Assembly: GCA_964023275.1 (NCBI GenBank)
Contig: OZ029920.1
Location: forward strand, 2,829,956 to 2,893,955
Length of the DNA stretch: 64,000 nucleotides
Direction: 5' to 3'
Origin: Norana najaformis
Lineage: Eukaryota > Annelida > Clitellata > Crassiclitellata > Hormogastridae
Shown here: one piece after another, positions 20,880 through 32,393 of the stretch
Layout of the letters: the number at the start of each line of letters is the position of its first letter
Numbering within the stretch: position 1 is the first letter of the stretch
Notes under the pieces: generated by a model
What the model was told of the DNA's origin: nothing
Database searches by the model: none
What the model saw: only the letters and a program-made list of their open reading frames with translations
Position numbers and translations under genes: made by a program

Positions 20880-21620
20880 TAGCATTTTATAAACGTGTTT
20901 TAAAGGTGTCTAAGCGTAACCTAGTATTATTAATAGAATCGAGCGCTAAACGACTTGTGCCTGCCAAGGCTGTTGATACCGACGTAACCTTACGTTTCAA
21001 GTTTAATCTGACACAACTGATTGAGAAAACGAGGCAGCTATGGCTTCTAAAAACCGAATAAAAAGTGTCATACTTTAGGTTTATATTATTAGTAGTAACT
21101 AGTTTCTAAAGACTTCTTGCGGCTACCTGGGTGGTTAAAGTCGACCCTAATTTACCCCATTAAACCGTCTTTTTATACAATTTATTCGTTTAAAGTGGCG
21201 AATGACAAGGGAATCCAAATCCACTAACAATTTTTTGTAAGATAAGTTACGGCCGGTTTCGATATAGCTATACAAGTGGTCCTACGAAAACTTGGGTACA
21301 TTTAGACACCTTTAAATCTTGTCTACCCATATCTATATATAATGTTCGTTTTCTTCAATCGACGTTCAGGTCTTTGTTTTGAGCTGAGTAAGGTCGGTGT
21401 TAACAGCCACCAGAGCTGTAAGATATCACTAAACACTGCAGATCGCAATTTGTATGATAGTCATTGGAGAGGCGTGACTCCAACGCATTCTATGCGCTGT
21501 GAAACCCACATCACTCCCTCTTCAACTTTCGATATAGGGTAAAATGGCCGTTCTTTATCACCACTGTCCCATAGTGTCCGTTTTCTCATTGAATATTCAG
21601 GAGAGGCCACTACCTTAGGT
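20880..21620 (+). repeat. long higher-order repeat copy (matches 56.9, 59.3, 61.6, 62.9 kb)
   Basis: Order: TTTTAAAGGTGTCTAAGCGT at 20895, GACTTGTGCCTGCCAAGGC, CGAGGCA.CTATGGC, a TAGTTTCTAAAGACTTCTTGC block, CGTCTTTTTATACA, AATTTTTTGTAAGATAAGTTA, then the inverted box TTTAGACACCTTTAAATC at 21302, AACAGCCACCAGAGCTGTAA and a GATATAGGGTAAAA block. The same blocks occur in this order at four other places in the window. Confidence 0.8.
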
Positions 21621-22164
21621 ATGGAGGAAACGCTGTACTGGATCCGACACTGCCTTTTTGGTTTGCCGGATGGGCAGTGGCGGAGTTTTGTGTCATTTGA
21701 TCAATGTTTTTTTTATGAGACAACAAATTATACACAAAAAATCATGGAAACCAAACTGGAACTAAATATAGGCACCATTTACAAGACGCAATTAACACCA
21801 ACGCTAATGCAAATTATGGTGATTAACCAATCGACGTGAATGCATCTCTAAACATTTACCAACTGATGTTCAAATTTTCCAAATGAAATTAACCATACCA
21901 CTGTTTCTCTATTTCAAATGACATGTTATCTGCCAGAATTAAGAGGCTGTTCAAATACCACATAAACAGTTAATGTTAACTTAGATGTGTAAATTGCACA
22001 TAGCCAGCTGATGTTAGCACCTTTCAGTAACACATGACCACATGTTTAGTGTAGATGTCTGTTTTAAAAGTATGGTGACAGGTACACCATTCAATTCAAA
22101 GTGGTCTTCTTACTAATGACTCAAGGGTGATTATAGTTATTTCAGAGATTATAGGATTATGTAT

Positions 22165-22200
22165 TTTTGGAAAACACGATTTAAAGGTGTCTAAACGTAA
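22165..22200 (+). repeat. C-type box
   Basis: CGATTTAAAGGTGTCTAAAC followed by GTAAC, near consensus, preceded by an AT-rich stretch of no recognised content (21850-22160). Confidence 0.7.
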
Positions 22201-22336
22201 CAGCTATTGGTGTGCGAACCGGAATCCTCACGCCTAGAGGCGTCTTGATACGCGATGTGGTTTAACACTGAATGCTAGCGATACTAGCTCCTCCCAAATT
22301 GTGCCCTACTGATGTTCGTTAATAACTCCGCAACCA

Positions 22337-22453
22337 TCTCCGCCATTGCCTTTAGTCGGGTAGTGCCAGCCAGTCTCAAACCTGTATAAAGGAGGAGGGC
22401 GACGTCAACAGCCATTGATGTCATAAGATGTCGTTAAACTGAGGAACTACTAC
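22337..22453 (-). repeat. A/B hybrid module
   Basis: Begins like B (CATTGCCTTTAGTCGGGTAG) and ends like A (GATGTCGTTAAACTGAGGAAC). It also has a 4-bp insertion, GCCAGCCAG. Confidence 0.75.
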
Positions 22454-22464
22454 TAACTCGCAAC

Positions 22465-22830
22465 TAGTAGTAGAGATGGTGAGGAACGGTCTTTATAGCC
22501 TATATCGAAAGTAGAAGGGACAGTGATGTGGATGACTCAGGGAATAAAACTGGGTTGGAGCCACTCCGACCCACCGAATATCATAGAATAACAATATCCG
22601 CCAATGCACTGAATAAAGGCTGCTTATGCTGTTAAATAGTATTCAGCGCTTAGCGACATCTTGTCGCTGACGTCCCTGGTTTCCGTGACCTCGCAGTACA
22701 AGCATTACCGCTGATAGAATCTAGCAAATGAACGAAAACCGACGAATTTATAAAGTCGGTGAGAACGATTTAAAGGTGTCGAAACGAAACTTTTACCTTT
22801 AGTTAGTGCATCAGACACCAGTTTGTTGTG
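22465..22830 (+). repeat. long-unit fragment plus C box
   Basis: GAACGGTCTTTATAGCC, GTGATGTGGATGACT.AGGGAATA and AACTGGGTTGGAG match 4370-4440; the box GATTTAAAGGTGTCGAAAC follows at 22768. Confidence 0.7.
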
Positions 22831-23019
22831 AGAACCAGGGCCGTTGACGTCGATCTTATAACAAGCCTCTGAAGCCGAATACATCTTACATTATTAAACT
22901 AGCGTATTTTATACACATTTTTTATCTTCCAAATTTATCAGCAGTATTGAGATAATAAAGTCAATGTCAAAGGCTCTGATTACCGTAGGATGGTAAATTC
23001 TGGTAACTGCTAAGACTTT

Positions 23020-23315
23020 TAGCTCATTTTAGACACCTTTAAATCGCTTCTTTCAGCTTTATTTACATCTTAAATCTACCGCCACTGTCTTGTTTGCGGA
23101 TAGTGCCAGTCCCAAGCCTGGATGAAGGAGGAGGGCGACGTCAACGGCCTTTGATGCCATAAGATGTCGTTAAACTGAGGAACTACTACTACTACTCACT
23201 CGTATAACCCCGCTCTGCCGTACTCGGGTGGTGCCATTCCGAAGCCTGGACAAAGGAGGAGGGCGATATCAACGGGCTTTGATACCATAAGATGTCTTTA
23301 AACATTGGAACCACT
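23020..23315 (-). repeat. C box followed by two A-type modules in tandem
   Basis: TTTTAGACACCTTTAAATCG at 23027; A module 23076-23192; second, more B-like module 23204-23315 (TACTCGGGTGGTGCCA). The (ACT)n at the junction, GAACTACTACTACTACTC, is a common end of A copies. Confidence 0.8.
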
Positions 23316-23513
23316 ATAGTCGTTCGCATAACTCGGACATAATTTGGTGCTTTTATAAAGCGCAGAGGATATCCTCAATGTCAACAGCAGTGCCAGTTGC
23401 AAAACGTCCGTTAATTATGTTAATTCATATTAAATTAAACATCTTTATATCATGTTTCCTCCGTTTTACATAAAAGACTTACCATACATTCTACACATTC
23501 AACTCTGATAGAA

Positions 23514-23742
23514 AAACTCTGCCTGTAGCTTGTTGGGGGTATTGCCAGTCCCAACCCTGGATAAAGGAGGAGGGCGACGGCAACGGCCTTTGATGCCATA
23601 AGCTGTCGTTAAACTGAGGAACTACTACTACTCTGCATTGGTATTAATAGTAATTCCAGTGTTTAACGACATCCTAAGCCTTAAAGGCCGTTGACGTCGC
23701 CCTCCTTTATTCAGGCTTGGGACTGACACCATCCGACTATAT
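23514..23742. repeat. A-type inverted pair
   Basis: Minus-oriented A copy 23514-23632 is followed after about 16 bp by a plus-oriented copy 23649-23742. Tails face each other, so the two can fold into a hairpin of nearly 100 bp per arm. Confidence 0.85.
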
Positions 23743-24289
23743 ATAATGGTTTTGTACTACGTATCACAAATATATATTAATACAAATGCGATTTATGGGG
23801 CCTAAAAGCATCCTAATATTATTTGTAGGATTGAGTTAAACGACATCTTGTGACTGCCGGACTCGTTCGCGTAGACATTAACTTCCATTTGGCTTTTTTA
23901 ATCGAGCAAATAGAGAAAAATGAACGAAAGTGAGGAAGATATGATTTTTTTAGGTCCAAACTTCGGAGAAATCGATTTTCATGGTGTCTAAAAATAGAGT
24001 CAAAACGTAATGAGGTTCGATGGGATGGGATCGGAGTGGACTGTAGTGGATTGACAATTATTGATTGATATGGTTTCTACTCTACTTTGGGACGCATTTC
24101 ATCTATACGAATGGTGCTCTCTAGTATTTGTAGAATTCGATATTCTGTCGATTGAACAGACTAGTGACGGAGGGAGGTGTGTGAAATAATATGATGACGG
24201 CAAAGTATTTGAATGCTACCAATTTTGTTATTGTTTAACACAGTGGACCAATAGTGCCTCTTACTGGTGAGGGATGTAGGGAGGAAGGT

Positions 24290-24420
24290 GGGTCAAGGGT
24301 CAAAAGACCACGTGACCTTATTTACATTTATGAAAATGAGGCTGCTTAGACATGTCATTCGCCAGAGCTGGTTAGTCTATGACGAATTTAAGTTCCGATG
24401 ATAATTACGACTGTTTCAAT
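24290..24420 (-). repeat. D-type repeat, inverted fragment
   Basis: CCACGTGACCTTATT...CTTAGACATGTCATTCG is the reverse complement of the end of 14930-15165. Confidence 0.5.
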
Positions 24421-24810
24421 GATAATTCGCTTTTTGGATTCCAAAGTTTAGGCCTCTGTTAGATGCTTGTTTAAAATCACTTTCGCTTTAATATTTTTTT
24501 ACTAAAGTAGCAATATATTATATCGATTCCCATAGACCTTTTCAAGTCTATGTTCTTTTTAAATTAAAATATTAAAAATATAATTATACATGGCACTGTA
24601 AAAGTGTTAATTGTGGCCAATGTATTTCGGCATTCGGTTAATTTGGAAATTTTGTAGGTTTCCGGTTTCAAAAAAAATCCTGAAAACGCAAAAATCAAAA
24701 AGAAACGTATTGTAGAATTTTTGTTTGACTACATTTTGTGGCCTCAGGGCCGTTTAAGTCAACCTTAAGTTGTACTCGTCATAGAGACTTATTAGATTGC
24801 TAGGGTTATT

Positions 24811-24918
24811 GTAGTTCCAGTGTTTAAACACATGTTATTGCATCAAAGGCCGTTGACGTCGCCCTCCTCCTTTATCCAGACTTGGGACTGGCACCACCAT
24901 ACTAAAATCAGTAGCGGA
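24811..24918 (+). repeat. A-type module
   Basis: 3' end is B-like (CACCACCATACTAAAATCAG); followed at 24968 by a decayed box GGTTTAAAGGTGTTCAAGC. Confidence 0.75.
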
Positions 24919-24999
24919 TGTTTACCAACAATTTAAAGAATTTGTGAAATATGTAATATTGACTAAGCTGGTTTAAAGGTGTTCAAGCAGATAATAATA

Positions 25000-25990
25000 T
25001 TTTAGACCACACGGAAGTCCGAACGAAAGATAGCAAACTAGCTATTCGTCTTTTGATCCACTAACTAATGAAAAACGACCAGGAACAAAAACATGAGACT
25101 AATTTGGTCACATGCGTCGTTTTTAAGAGTAGCTAAATCAGATCCGAGAAAACCAAAAATGGCTTCCTGGTATTTTATATTTTTCTAAATATTTCCAGAC
25201 GACGTACAGAGATCGAATGACAGTGCAGAGGATAACTAATTCTGAGTTAAATACTGAGATGGTGGCTGATGCAGCAATATCTGCTAAAACATTGCAAACA
25301 CTGCGCTGATTCATTCGAATTTCTATGTCAATCGAAATTTTAAAAAGAAAATACAATTATCTTTCTAATTTCTTGAACAACCTAAAAACCCAAATAATCT
25401 GATTTTGAAATTTTTTGTAAGTTTTCTGCTTTTTAAACTCCTAAAACCGTATAAATTTAAGCAACCATCTTCTGTTATTCTTTCTTCAACGATATCTTGT
25501 ATCTGTAAGGCTGTTACGTCGACAGTTAGGATTCCTATCTTTCGAGCGCTAACATATGAACTAAATGAGGCTTATATATATTTTTAAGGTGTCTAATTAA
25601 TACTCACTTTATGTTTAGTGGCTTCGATTGTTTAACTACATATTACGGCTGCCAGGGCTTTTGATGTCGACCTTACCTCACACGACGTACAGATTGTCCA
25701 CAATTAGCGAATGAACTGAAAGTGTCTAAATGGACGCAATACAATTATTTTCAAAATGGCATCTTTAACGAAATCATATGAATGGCAAAAACCAGGACGT
25801 CGACTTTACCTTATTCAGTATTAAACCCCGAAAACTGAAGTTAGAATTTTCAGGGCATCACTTTGCCATTCAGAATTAATGGACATTGCTTTTGAGCGAA
25901 AACCTATTAAACTGAATTTCGGAAAAAAATGAAACCTATGATCTTCTTCTATTGGCCAAATTTTCTAAAAATGTCACCAGAAGCAATACA
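25000..25990. other. AT-rich stretch with scattered C boxes, no gene
   Basis: Contains a box TTTTAAGGTGTCTAATTAAT at 25583 and GTTTAACTACATATTACGG at 25630. The 72-codon minus frame at 25138-25356 has no recognisable domain. Confidence 0.4.
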
Positions 25991-25994
25991 ATGT

Positions 25995-26160
25995 CTGTAA
26001 ACCTTTGATCAGTCGGTCAGTCAGTCAGTCAGTCAGTCAGTCAATCAGTCAGTTAGTCATTCAGTCAATCAGTCAGTCATCGCAAGAATCATTCCAACGT
26101 CAGAGTTATGCCGCCATCAACGACCATGGACGTCACACGATTTCGCTAAACATTGATATT
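25995..26160 (-). repeat. TGAC microsatellite with attached modular unit
   Basis: (CAGT)n at 26010-26080 followed by CAACGTCAGAGTTATGCCGC and CACGATTTCGCTAAACATTG; inverted match to 1850-2000. Confidence 0.75.
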
Positions 26161-26169
26161 AGAAATAAA

Positions 26170-26330
26170 TGGTGAATTATTGTTAGACACCTTTAAATCG
26201 GTTGTTCCGCATCTGTATAACCTTTTGCTGTTAATCAGTAGGCCAGAAATACTAAGTTCAAACTATGCGTCGACGTCAACGGCCGTGGCAGCCATAAGAT
26301 GTCTTTTAAACTAAACATCAAATACGAGTG
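26170..26330 (-). repeat. C-type unit
   Basis: TGTTAGACACCTTTAAATCGG at 26183, then GTCGACGTCAACGGCCGTGG and CAGCCATAAGATGTC: near consensus. Confidence 0.75.
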
Positions 26331-26624
26331 TTAAACTGTTGAAATAGGATTGGAATTTCTTAGGAACTACAGCCAAACATATCATGATCTTAAACTGAGA
26401 ACTTCAACTTTCCGTCTTATTAAGGAGTAATGTCGACTTTAATGGTCCAGAAAACCATAAGCAGTCGTTTACACTCGGAACAACTAATCATTTCGATTTG
26501 AAAGGTGTCCGTGTAGTAAATTGATTTTGACGACGATATAATATATTTCTCACTTTCGGTCAATCGCTAGTTACTTTGAGTATCCCCGCGATGTAAAGTA
26601 AGGTAAGGTCGACGTCAACGGCCA

Positions 26625-26770
26625 ACGAATATAATATATGAAAAAAACTGTCCGCCCCAGATGGGTCGAGTTCTGTTCGGACGCTGAGGGACGGCGTTGG
26701 ACGGTGGGGCTCTGGGGTCTGCGGACGCTGTCCCCCGTCGTCATTCTACGACTTACCTGATTATCTGAAC
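26625..26770 (-). other. GC-rich island, unassigned
   Basis: About 130 bp of CG-rich sequence (GACGCTGAGGGACGG...). On the minus strand it begins with a strong donor-like CAGGTAAGTCG. I see no partner exon. Confidence 0.25.
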
Positions 26771-27339
26771 ACTGCTTGCTAAATGACTTAGTTTTTGTCC
26801 TTAACAACATTGAACACCAGTGAAGCTGGTGTAGGTTGCGCCGTAGTGAGATATTAAAAGTCGCTTTATTAAGTATCTTGATCCATACATAGCGCCTGAA
26901 AAAGCGACTTGAAAGTTGTCTACATGTAACCTAATGTTTTATTTGCTAAGTAGGATTTGAACTCTGATTTACTCTTCATTTTGCTAACGCATTAAAGCAA
27001 TGTTATGTCACATAACAAGGTATGAAAACTAAGCTCGACTATTAAATATTAAATAGGAGCGGAATATGAGTCGCCGGAGAGATCGATGATAGTATAAAAA
27101 TAGTACGATGATGCCATGTTAGTTGATGAGTTAATGAAACTGCAGAGACTCGGAACGAGAACTTAGAACGTTAGTTGTGATGCATCACAAATATATGTGT
27201 GAGGCTGGGAAATGAGGCGAGAGATGAATGATATGTGTTGCCTGATATCCATTTGCCTCTGGCCGAAAGAAACCTTTGCAACAATTTATCGTGAGAAAGT
27301 CAGAGCAGGCAAGATAGATTATCTATAATTGTCTGAAAG

Positions 27340-27450
27340 CCAGTAATTACACTACTCAGTGTTTAGCGACATCTTGTGGCTGGCACAGCCGTTGACGTCG
27401 ACTTTCGCTTATATCAGGTCTAATCGACAATTTATTGACGATTATTATTA
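27340..27450 (+). repeat. C-type core
   Basis: CAGTGTTTAGCGACATCTTG, GGCTGGCACAGCCGTTGACG, TCGACTTTCGCTTATAT: the clearest single copy of this core. Confidence 0.75.
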
Positions 27451-27452
27451 GT

Positions 27453-27564
27453 AGTAGTTTCCAAAGTTTAAGGACATCTTACGGCATCAAAGGACGTTGA
27501 CGCCGCCCTCCTTTTTTAGCCAAGCTTGGGACTGGCACCACCCGAGTAGGGTAGTGGTGGAGTT
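27453..27564 (+). repeat. A-type module
   Basis: Has CACCACCCGAGTAGGGTAGTGG at its 3' end, intermediate between A and B. Confidence 0.8.
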
Positions 27565-27889
27565 CGAAAGTAATATCATGGCATAGCGTCGTGAGGCTGA
27601 AACTACCCACAATTCCTCTTATTTCTTTCTTCCATCTTGGTTAATACGCGAGATGAGGTCGACGTGTACAGCTTTGCAACAAGGCCCACGTAATACATAA
27701 TATTAAAATATCAACTTTGCTATGCTTTAAATAGACACCTTTAAATTTATTCCCTTCTTTTCGTTCTCTGTACTGGCTTCCTGAGGCTGAGCGTTTCCTC
27801 CAAGAACTCCTCGTAGGTACCCGAGTTCTCGTTGCGTCGATATGGACTCTGCCTTTCCATTAGATATGCCTATCTCGAAGCTTGCAATA

Positions 27890-28050
27890 TTATCATGAAA
27901 AAACCTAATGGTAAGGTTTATGTAAATAGTAATATGTAAATATCATAAAATAAGGTTTGTGTTATCGATAAATTCAGTTTGTAAATTCATTTTCTTATAC
28001 CCTTGCTAGGCGCCATATAAATTTTTAATTCATATCTAGTATAAGCCTTT
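27890..28050 (+). mobile_element. LINE 3' UTR end
   Basis: Ends CTTGCTAGGCGCCATATAAA, a typical LINE 3' terminal motif, and resembles the tail of the remnant at 612-1010 (TTATACCCTTG). Confidence 0.45.
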
Positions 28051-28189
28051 AGCACCCAACAATAAGTTATTTTAATACGCTTTGGGCGGACACGTGTAAC
28101 TTAAAACTTAATCATTGAAAGACATGTGAAATGATAATTCACCGGCCAAAAATGATAAATCAGCAAATAATTTTACCTAATGTTATTCC

Positions 28190-28771
28190 TGGTTTAACCA
28201 GGGCGCCAGAGATGACAATACTGGTTGTTACCCTATCGAGTATGTCAAATTTTGATTCTCATGTCGATCGGATTCATAGTCAGGCGCGTCAGCCTTTGTA
28301 TGCCATACGAATTCTCGTAGCACATGGCCTCACTGGCCCTCGGCTCTACGACGTTGTCCGAGCCACAACACTGGCCAGGATGCTGTACGCCTCTCCCGTT
28401 TGGTGGGGCTATGCTGGGGCACAGGTTAGGGCTTTGATGCGGAGACTTGTGCGTCTCCGCTATCTTCCTGGGAACTCCCCAACGTCCGATGAACTCTGTG
28501 GCACAGCTGATGCTCGTCTCTTTAAAGCAATCTTGAACAACCCAAATCATGTCTTACATCAGCTACTCCCACCAGTTAAAACCCTCAGTTATTCCCTACG
28601 GCCCCTCATCCATGATCATATTATTCCTCCTGCTGACAATTTAACGCGTAAATGTTTTATTATTAGGATGTTGTATGAATATTAAGTTTTCCTGTGTTCT
28701 TAAATACTTGTAAACCGATGTGCGATTAGCTATTGGTTAATAAAGAATATACTTACTTACTTTTACTTACT
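28190..28771 (+). mobile_element. LINE C-terminal fragment with ACTT-repeat tail
   Basis: The 184-codon frame ends with conserved blocks: SMSNFDSHVDRIHSQARQ, RATTLARMLYASPVWWGYAG, ELCGTADARLFKAILNNP, NHVLHQLLPPVKT and IIRMLYEY before the stop at 28685. This is the C-terminus of a non-LTR retrotransposon family common in marine invertebrates. The 3' UTR ends in ATACTTACTTACTTTTACTT, the expected microsatellite tail. The frame is intact to the stop, so this insertion is fairly young, but it is 5' truncated. Confidence 0.85.
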
Positions 28772-28959
28772 TAGAGAAAATATAACTACTTGGAAACAAG
28801 ATCCACACAAAAGTAAATATAAATCGGTAATATTAAATGACCACATGCAATAGTTTTCCAGCCTATTATAAAGTTAATAGAATTTATTTACTTTTCTATT
28901 AAAAAGAAATTATTTCATTATAAAAAGTGTATAAATCGGTAAAATATGTTTTTACTTTA

Positions 28960-29165
28960 TATCTTTTGGATTAAAACGACAAGGAATTTTCAGGAACATC
29001 TAAGAAAGGCCTGAATTTTTAGCATCCAAAAGGCATAATACATGTTGTAACAGTTACTTTTGTCATCGGAATTTCTATTCGTCATAGAATAACCATAACC
29101 TATACGAATGACATGTCAGAACATGATAATGTCATATGTGTAATTAAGGTCACGTCTCCCGTAAA
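28960..29165 (+). repeat. D-type dispersed repeat
   Basis: Best preserved copy: GGAATTTCTATTCGTCATAG, AATAACCATA, GAATGACATGTCAGA, TAATTAAGGTCACGT. Confidence 0.65.
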
Positions 29166-29299
29166 AGTCCAAGATCTTTCGGTCAAAGAAAGAAGAAATG
29201 CTCAAAGAAGAAATACTGCACTTATATAGGATCCGTTTACACACCTTTAAATTACTTTATCCAACGTTATTTAGGATCTTACGTAACATCCAGCCTCTG

Positions 29300-29745
29300 G
29301 TTTCCACTGACATTTAGTATATGGACTGTCCTAGGAAACAGGAAGTTCAAATTACTAGACTGCGTTTAGGACACATCCTAACTAACACATGGCTTAAGAA
29401 AATTAAAAAGAGCCTAACAGACTTATGTATACAATGTCAGGTACCTGATACAATTGAACATGTATTATTAAACTGTAAAAAACAAAATATTTCATATATA
29501 CTAAAACAAAAATGCCAGGAAAAGAGACTAGACTTTACTGTAAAAAACATCCTGTGTAACCGTTATCTTTACCTAGAGGTTTATAAAATCTTGATGAGCA
29601 TCAACAAAGATAGAGTCATTTCAATAAAATGGATTATTCCAGTGCAAATATAATCTGTAAATATTTTTCGATTGTATGTGTGATATTCTCCCTGACAAAA
29701 CATTTGTGATGTAAATAAAACTAATTCTGTAATTAATTTGTTTTA
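29300..29745 (+). mobile_element. non-LTR retrotransposon C-terminal domain
   Basis: Reads QITRLRLGHILTNTWL, then C-x2-C in LCIQCQVPDTIEHVLLNC: the zinc-knuckle-like C-x2-C...H...C block at the end of many LINE polyproteins. The frame is open from about 29300 to 29653 with no stop. 5' truncated; flanked left by a degenerate C box (TACACACCTTTAAATTAC, 29239). Same family as 612-1010. Confidence 0.8.
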
Positions 29746-29849
29746 GCCTGTTTAAAAATTTATCTGAAAATTTTCTATATGTATATATGTAAAAATATTG
29801 TTCTGTTTTTAATGGTGAAATAATCTGTTATATGGATGACAACTGAGAA

Positions 29850-30040
29850 GAGCCTAAATGGCCACAAAAAAGCCTTGATGGCCACAAAAGAGCCTGATGG
29901 CCAAAAAAGAGCCCGATGGCCAGAGAGCCCGATGGCAAAAAAAGAACCCGATGGCCACAAAAGAGCCTGATGGCCACAAAAGAGCCTTAAATGGCCACAA
30001 AACAGCCTGACGGCTACAAAAGAGCCGAAATGGCCAGTGA
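29850..30040 (+). repeat. minisatellite, unit GATGGCCACAAAAGAGCC
   Basis: About nine units of 17-22 bp, most reading GATGGCCACAAAAGAGCC with small changes. A related ACACAAGAGCCGTAATGG follows at 30118. The minus-strand frame rich in Phe/Trp/Pro is produced by the repeat. Confidence 0.9.
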
Positions 30041-30359
30041 AAAGAAAAAAATACAGAAAATATATGAATCAGATATTGAAAAAAAGGCTTTATAGCAAAT
30101 GAAAAGACCCTTAATGGACACACAAGAGCCGTAATGGACAGTGGACAGTCTTCCAACAAGAAGAAAACCAACAAGAAGTCGACAAAGGTGCCATCAACCA
30201 GTCAACAGAATCCCCTTGGCCTGCATTTGGTCTCTCTTCCATGTCGTGCTGCAATCAGTTTAAAAAAAATACATACATTACCTACGGAAACAAAAATCTT
30301 AAAGGAAACGATAAGAAGAAAGAAATGAACTTATGGACAACTTCAACAACATTTTCATG

Positions 30360-30500
30360 TCGAAGACGTCAACGGCCTTAGTTGCCATAAGATGTCGTTA
30401 AACCCATGGACAACAAGTTAAATATGAAAAAGAAATTGAAAATGAAACTTATATAAATTCGGAAAATGCGATAAAAAGGTGTCTAAGGATAGCACTTGCA
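30360..30500. repeat. C/A-type pieces
   Basis: GACGTCAACGGCCTTAG, TTGCCATAAGATGTCGTTAA at 30366-30400, then a plus-oriented box AAAAAGGTGTCTAAGG at 30470: two modules head to head. Confidence 0.6.
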
Positions 30501-30509
30501 TTTCTTTCT

Positions 30510-31250
30510 CTTCGAGCAGATCTTTCCCACCGGCTAAGCAGAGTTCCAACATTAAGTGTCTGAAAACGAGTAAATGTCACCTAATGTAATCACTAACGTC
30601 AACTAGTCAATAAATTTGAATTTAACAAAATACGCTTAATACTCAAAATAGGTAGTCAACTGCATGAAGGATAGGCGACTTCAACTGCTTAGCCTCGTCG
30701 TATGAGGCCTGGTGTGGTAAAGCCACTTGGTCGTCCTTACGAGACGTCCGTTAATTAAACTGTTCTCAACAACGCCCAAATATCGACTGACTTCTCTGGC
30801 ACCTAATTCTGACTCTAGTATGTCTAAGCAATCTTTTGCATAGCGGTACGTGATTGGTCAATAATTGTGGAATTACCCCTAGGTGCTCCATGTGATTGGT
30901 ACCCTAGCAATCTCCCTGTTTGCAATCTACAGCATACTCAGTGCGGTCTGTCTGCGTATCTCTCTCTGTATCTCTACCCGTCTGGCTTCTTTTATGTCTC
31001 CCTCTGGTTCTGCTATCGCTGTCTGCGTGGGCACAATGAGTCACAAGTTATCAAGATTCCATCTCTTTGTCTGAACAAAACCATTAATTAGACTTCTTAC
31101 TCCCCTACTCCTTTGGCACGGCTAGTCGTTGGCATCAGTTAATATTTCTGCACTAGCTGTCCCTCTCTTTCTCCAAACCTCCAAACAACTACTAAACTGA
31201 GTGATTCTGGTAATACTTTCATACGTACTCAAATTAACTTGGTTATAGAT
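30510..31250. other. no gene recognised
   Basis: Two overlapping plus frames (30867-31091) read cysteine- and serine-rich, signal-peptide-like text without any domain. No splice context supports them. Confidence 0.3.
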
Positions 31251-31263
31251 GGCGCTTAAATTC

Positions 31264-31460
31264 AAGTCAGTCAGTCAGTCAGTCAGTCAGTCAGTCAGTC
31301 AGTCAGTCAGTCAGTCAGTCAGTCTGTCAGTCAGCCACCCAGCCAGCCAGCCAACCAGCCCTTCAGCCAGACAATCAGTAAATGGCAAGTAGGAGTCCAA
31401 CATGAGATTAATGTCGCTGTCAACGGCCCTGGCGTCCACAAGATGTCGCTAGGCGTTTGA
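31264..31460 (-). repeat. (CAGT)n microsatellite with attached modular unit
   Basis: (TCAG)n at 31264-31335, then CAGCCAGCCAGCCA, TAAATGGCAAGTAGGAGTCC, GTCAACGGCCCTGGCG and AAGATGTCGCTAGGCG. It is the inverted counterpart of 1850-2040. Confidence 0.8.
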
Positions 31461-31619
31461 AACTAAGTATACCAATACATGATACTATTATTTTTGTTAT
31501 CTCTAATTGTTTTTTGCAAGAAATAATAAGACATTCTTTACAATATTGCAGACATTCTTCAACTAGACCTTTGTCGTCAACAAATCTTTATAATCATGGG
31601 ATGACAATGAGCGATTGAA

Positions 31620-31780
31620 CTGTCGGAGTCTACGACCCTAGTAGCCGTAAGATGTCGTTAAACATTCGATGCTACTAATCAATGCCTATCCGTGAAAGAT
31701 GTACAAATTGTTCTGCAATCGACATCAATGGCCTTTGATGCCATAAGATGTCGTTAAACACTGGAAACAACTACAACTAA
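31620..31780 (-). repeat. C/A-type pieces
   Basis: CCGTAAGATGTCGTTAAAC at 31646 and TGGCCTTTGATGCCATAAGA at 31728. Confidence 0.65.
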
Positions 31781-31835
31781 CTACAAGTCACGACGAATAA
31801 ATAACTTTGCACAAATGTGTCTAATCGTAACCATA

Positions 31836-31952
<117 letters not shown>

Positions 31953-32219
31953 CTTTTATTTTGGTATCTTATATTTATATTTATGTTATATGCAGTCATT
32001 TCTATATTATATAGTGTATCTTATCTGCAGTCAAATTAAGTAGATCTCAGAGATCTTTAGTTCAACCCAAATTAGGAACCAAAAGGTCTGTCTTTATGGT
32101 TAAAAGCACTTCTGACTCCATAATTGAGAACTCTCCTTCTAAACGGTGGCGTGTGTTTCGACCCTCCCCATCGGAGGCCCAATGTGAAGATACGTTGAGC
32201 AGTTGCCCATGGTATGATT

Positions 32220-32288
32220 ACAATGTAGTGTCAGAATGTAGTGTCATAATGTAGTGTCATAATGTAGTGTCAGAATGTAGTGTCAGTG
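32220..32288 (+). repeat. 13-14 bp minisatellite, unit AATGTAGTGTCAG/TA
   Basis: Five tandem units of AATGTAGTGTCAG or AATGTAGTGTCATA. Confidence 0.9.
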
Positions 32289-32393
32289 CTTTATCGATTG
32301 TTTAACGACGTCTTGTGGCTGCCAGAGCTGTTGACGTAGCCCTCGCGTATAATGTCTGGGTCATAAATACGTACTGAACAAAACTAAGAAATA

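Noticed and set aside
29854-30174. 106-codon minus frame rich in FVAI and WPSGS, looks membrane-like
   Set aside because: Generated by the GATGGCCACAAAAGAGCC minisatellite; no start context or splice partner.
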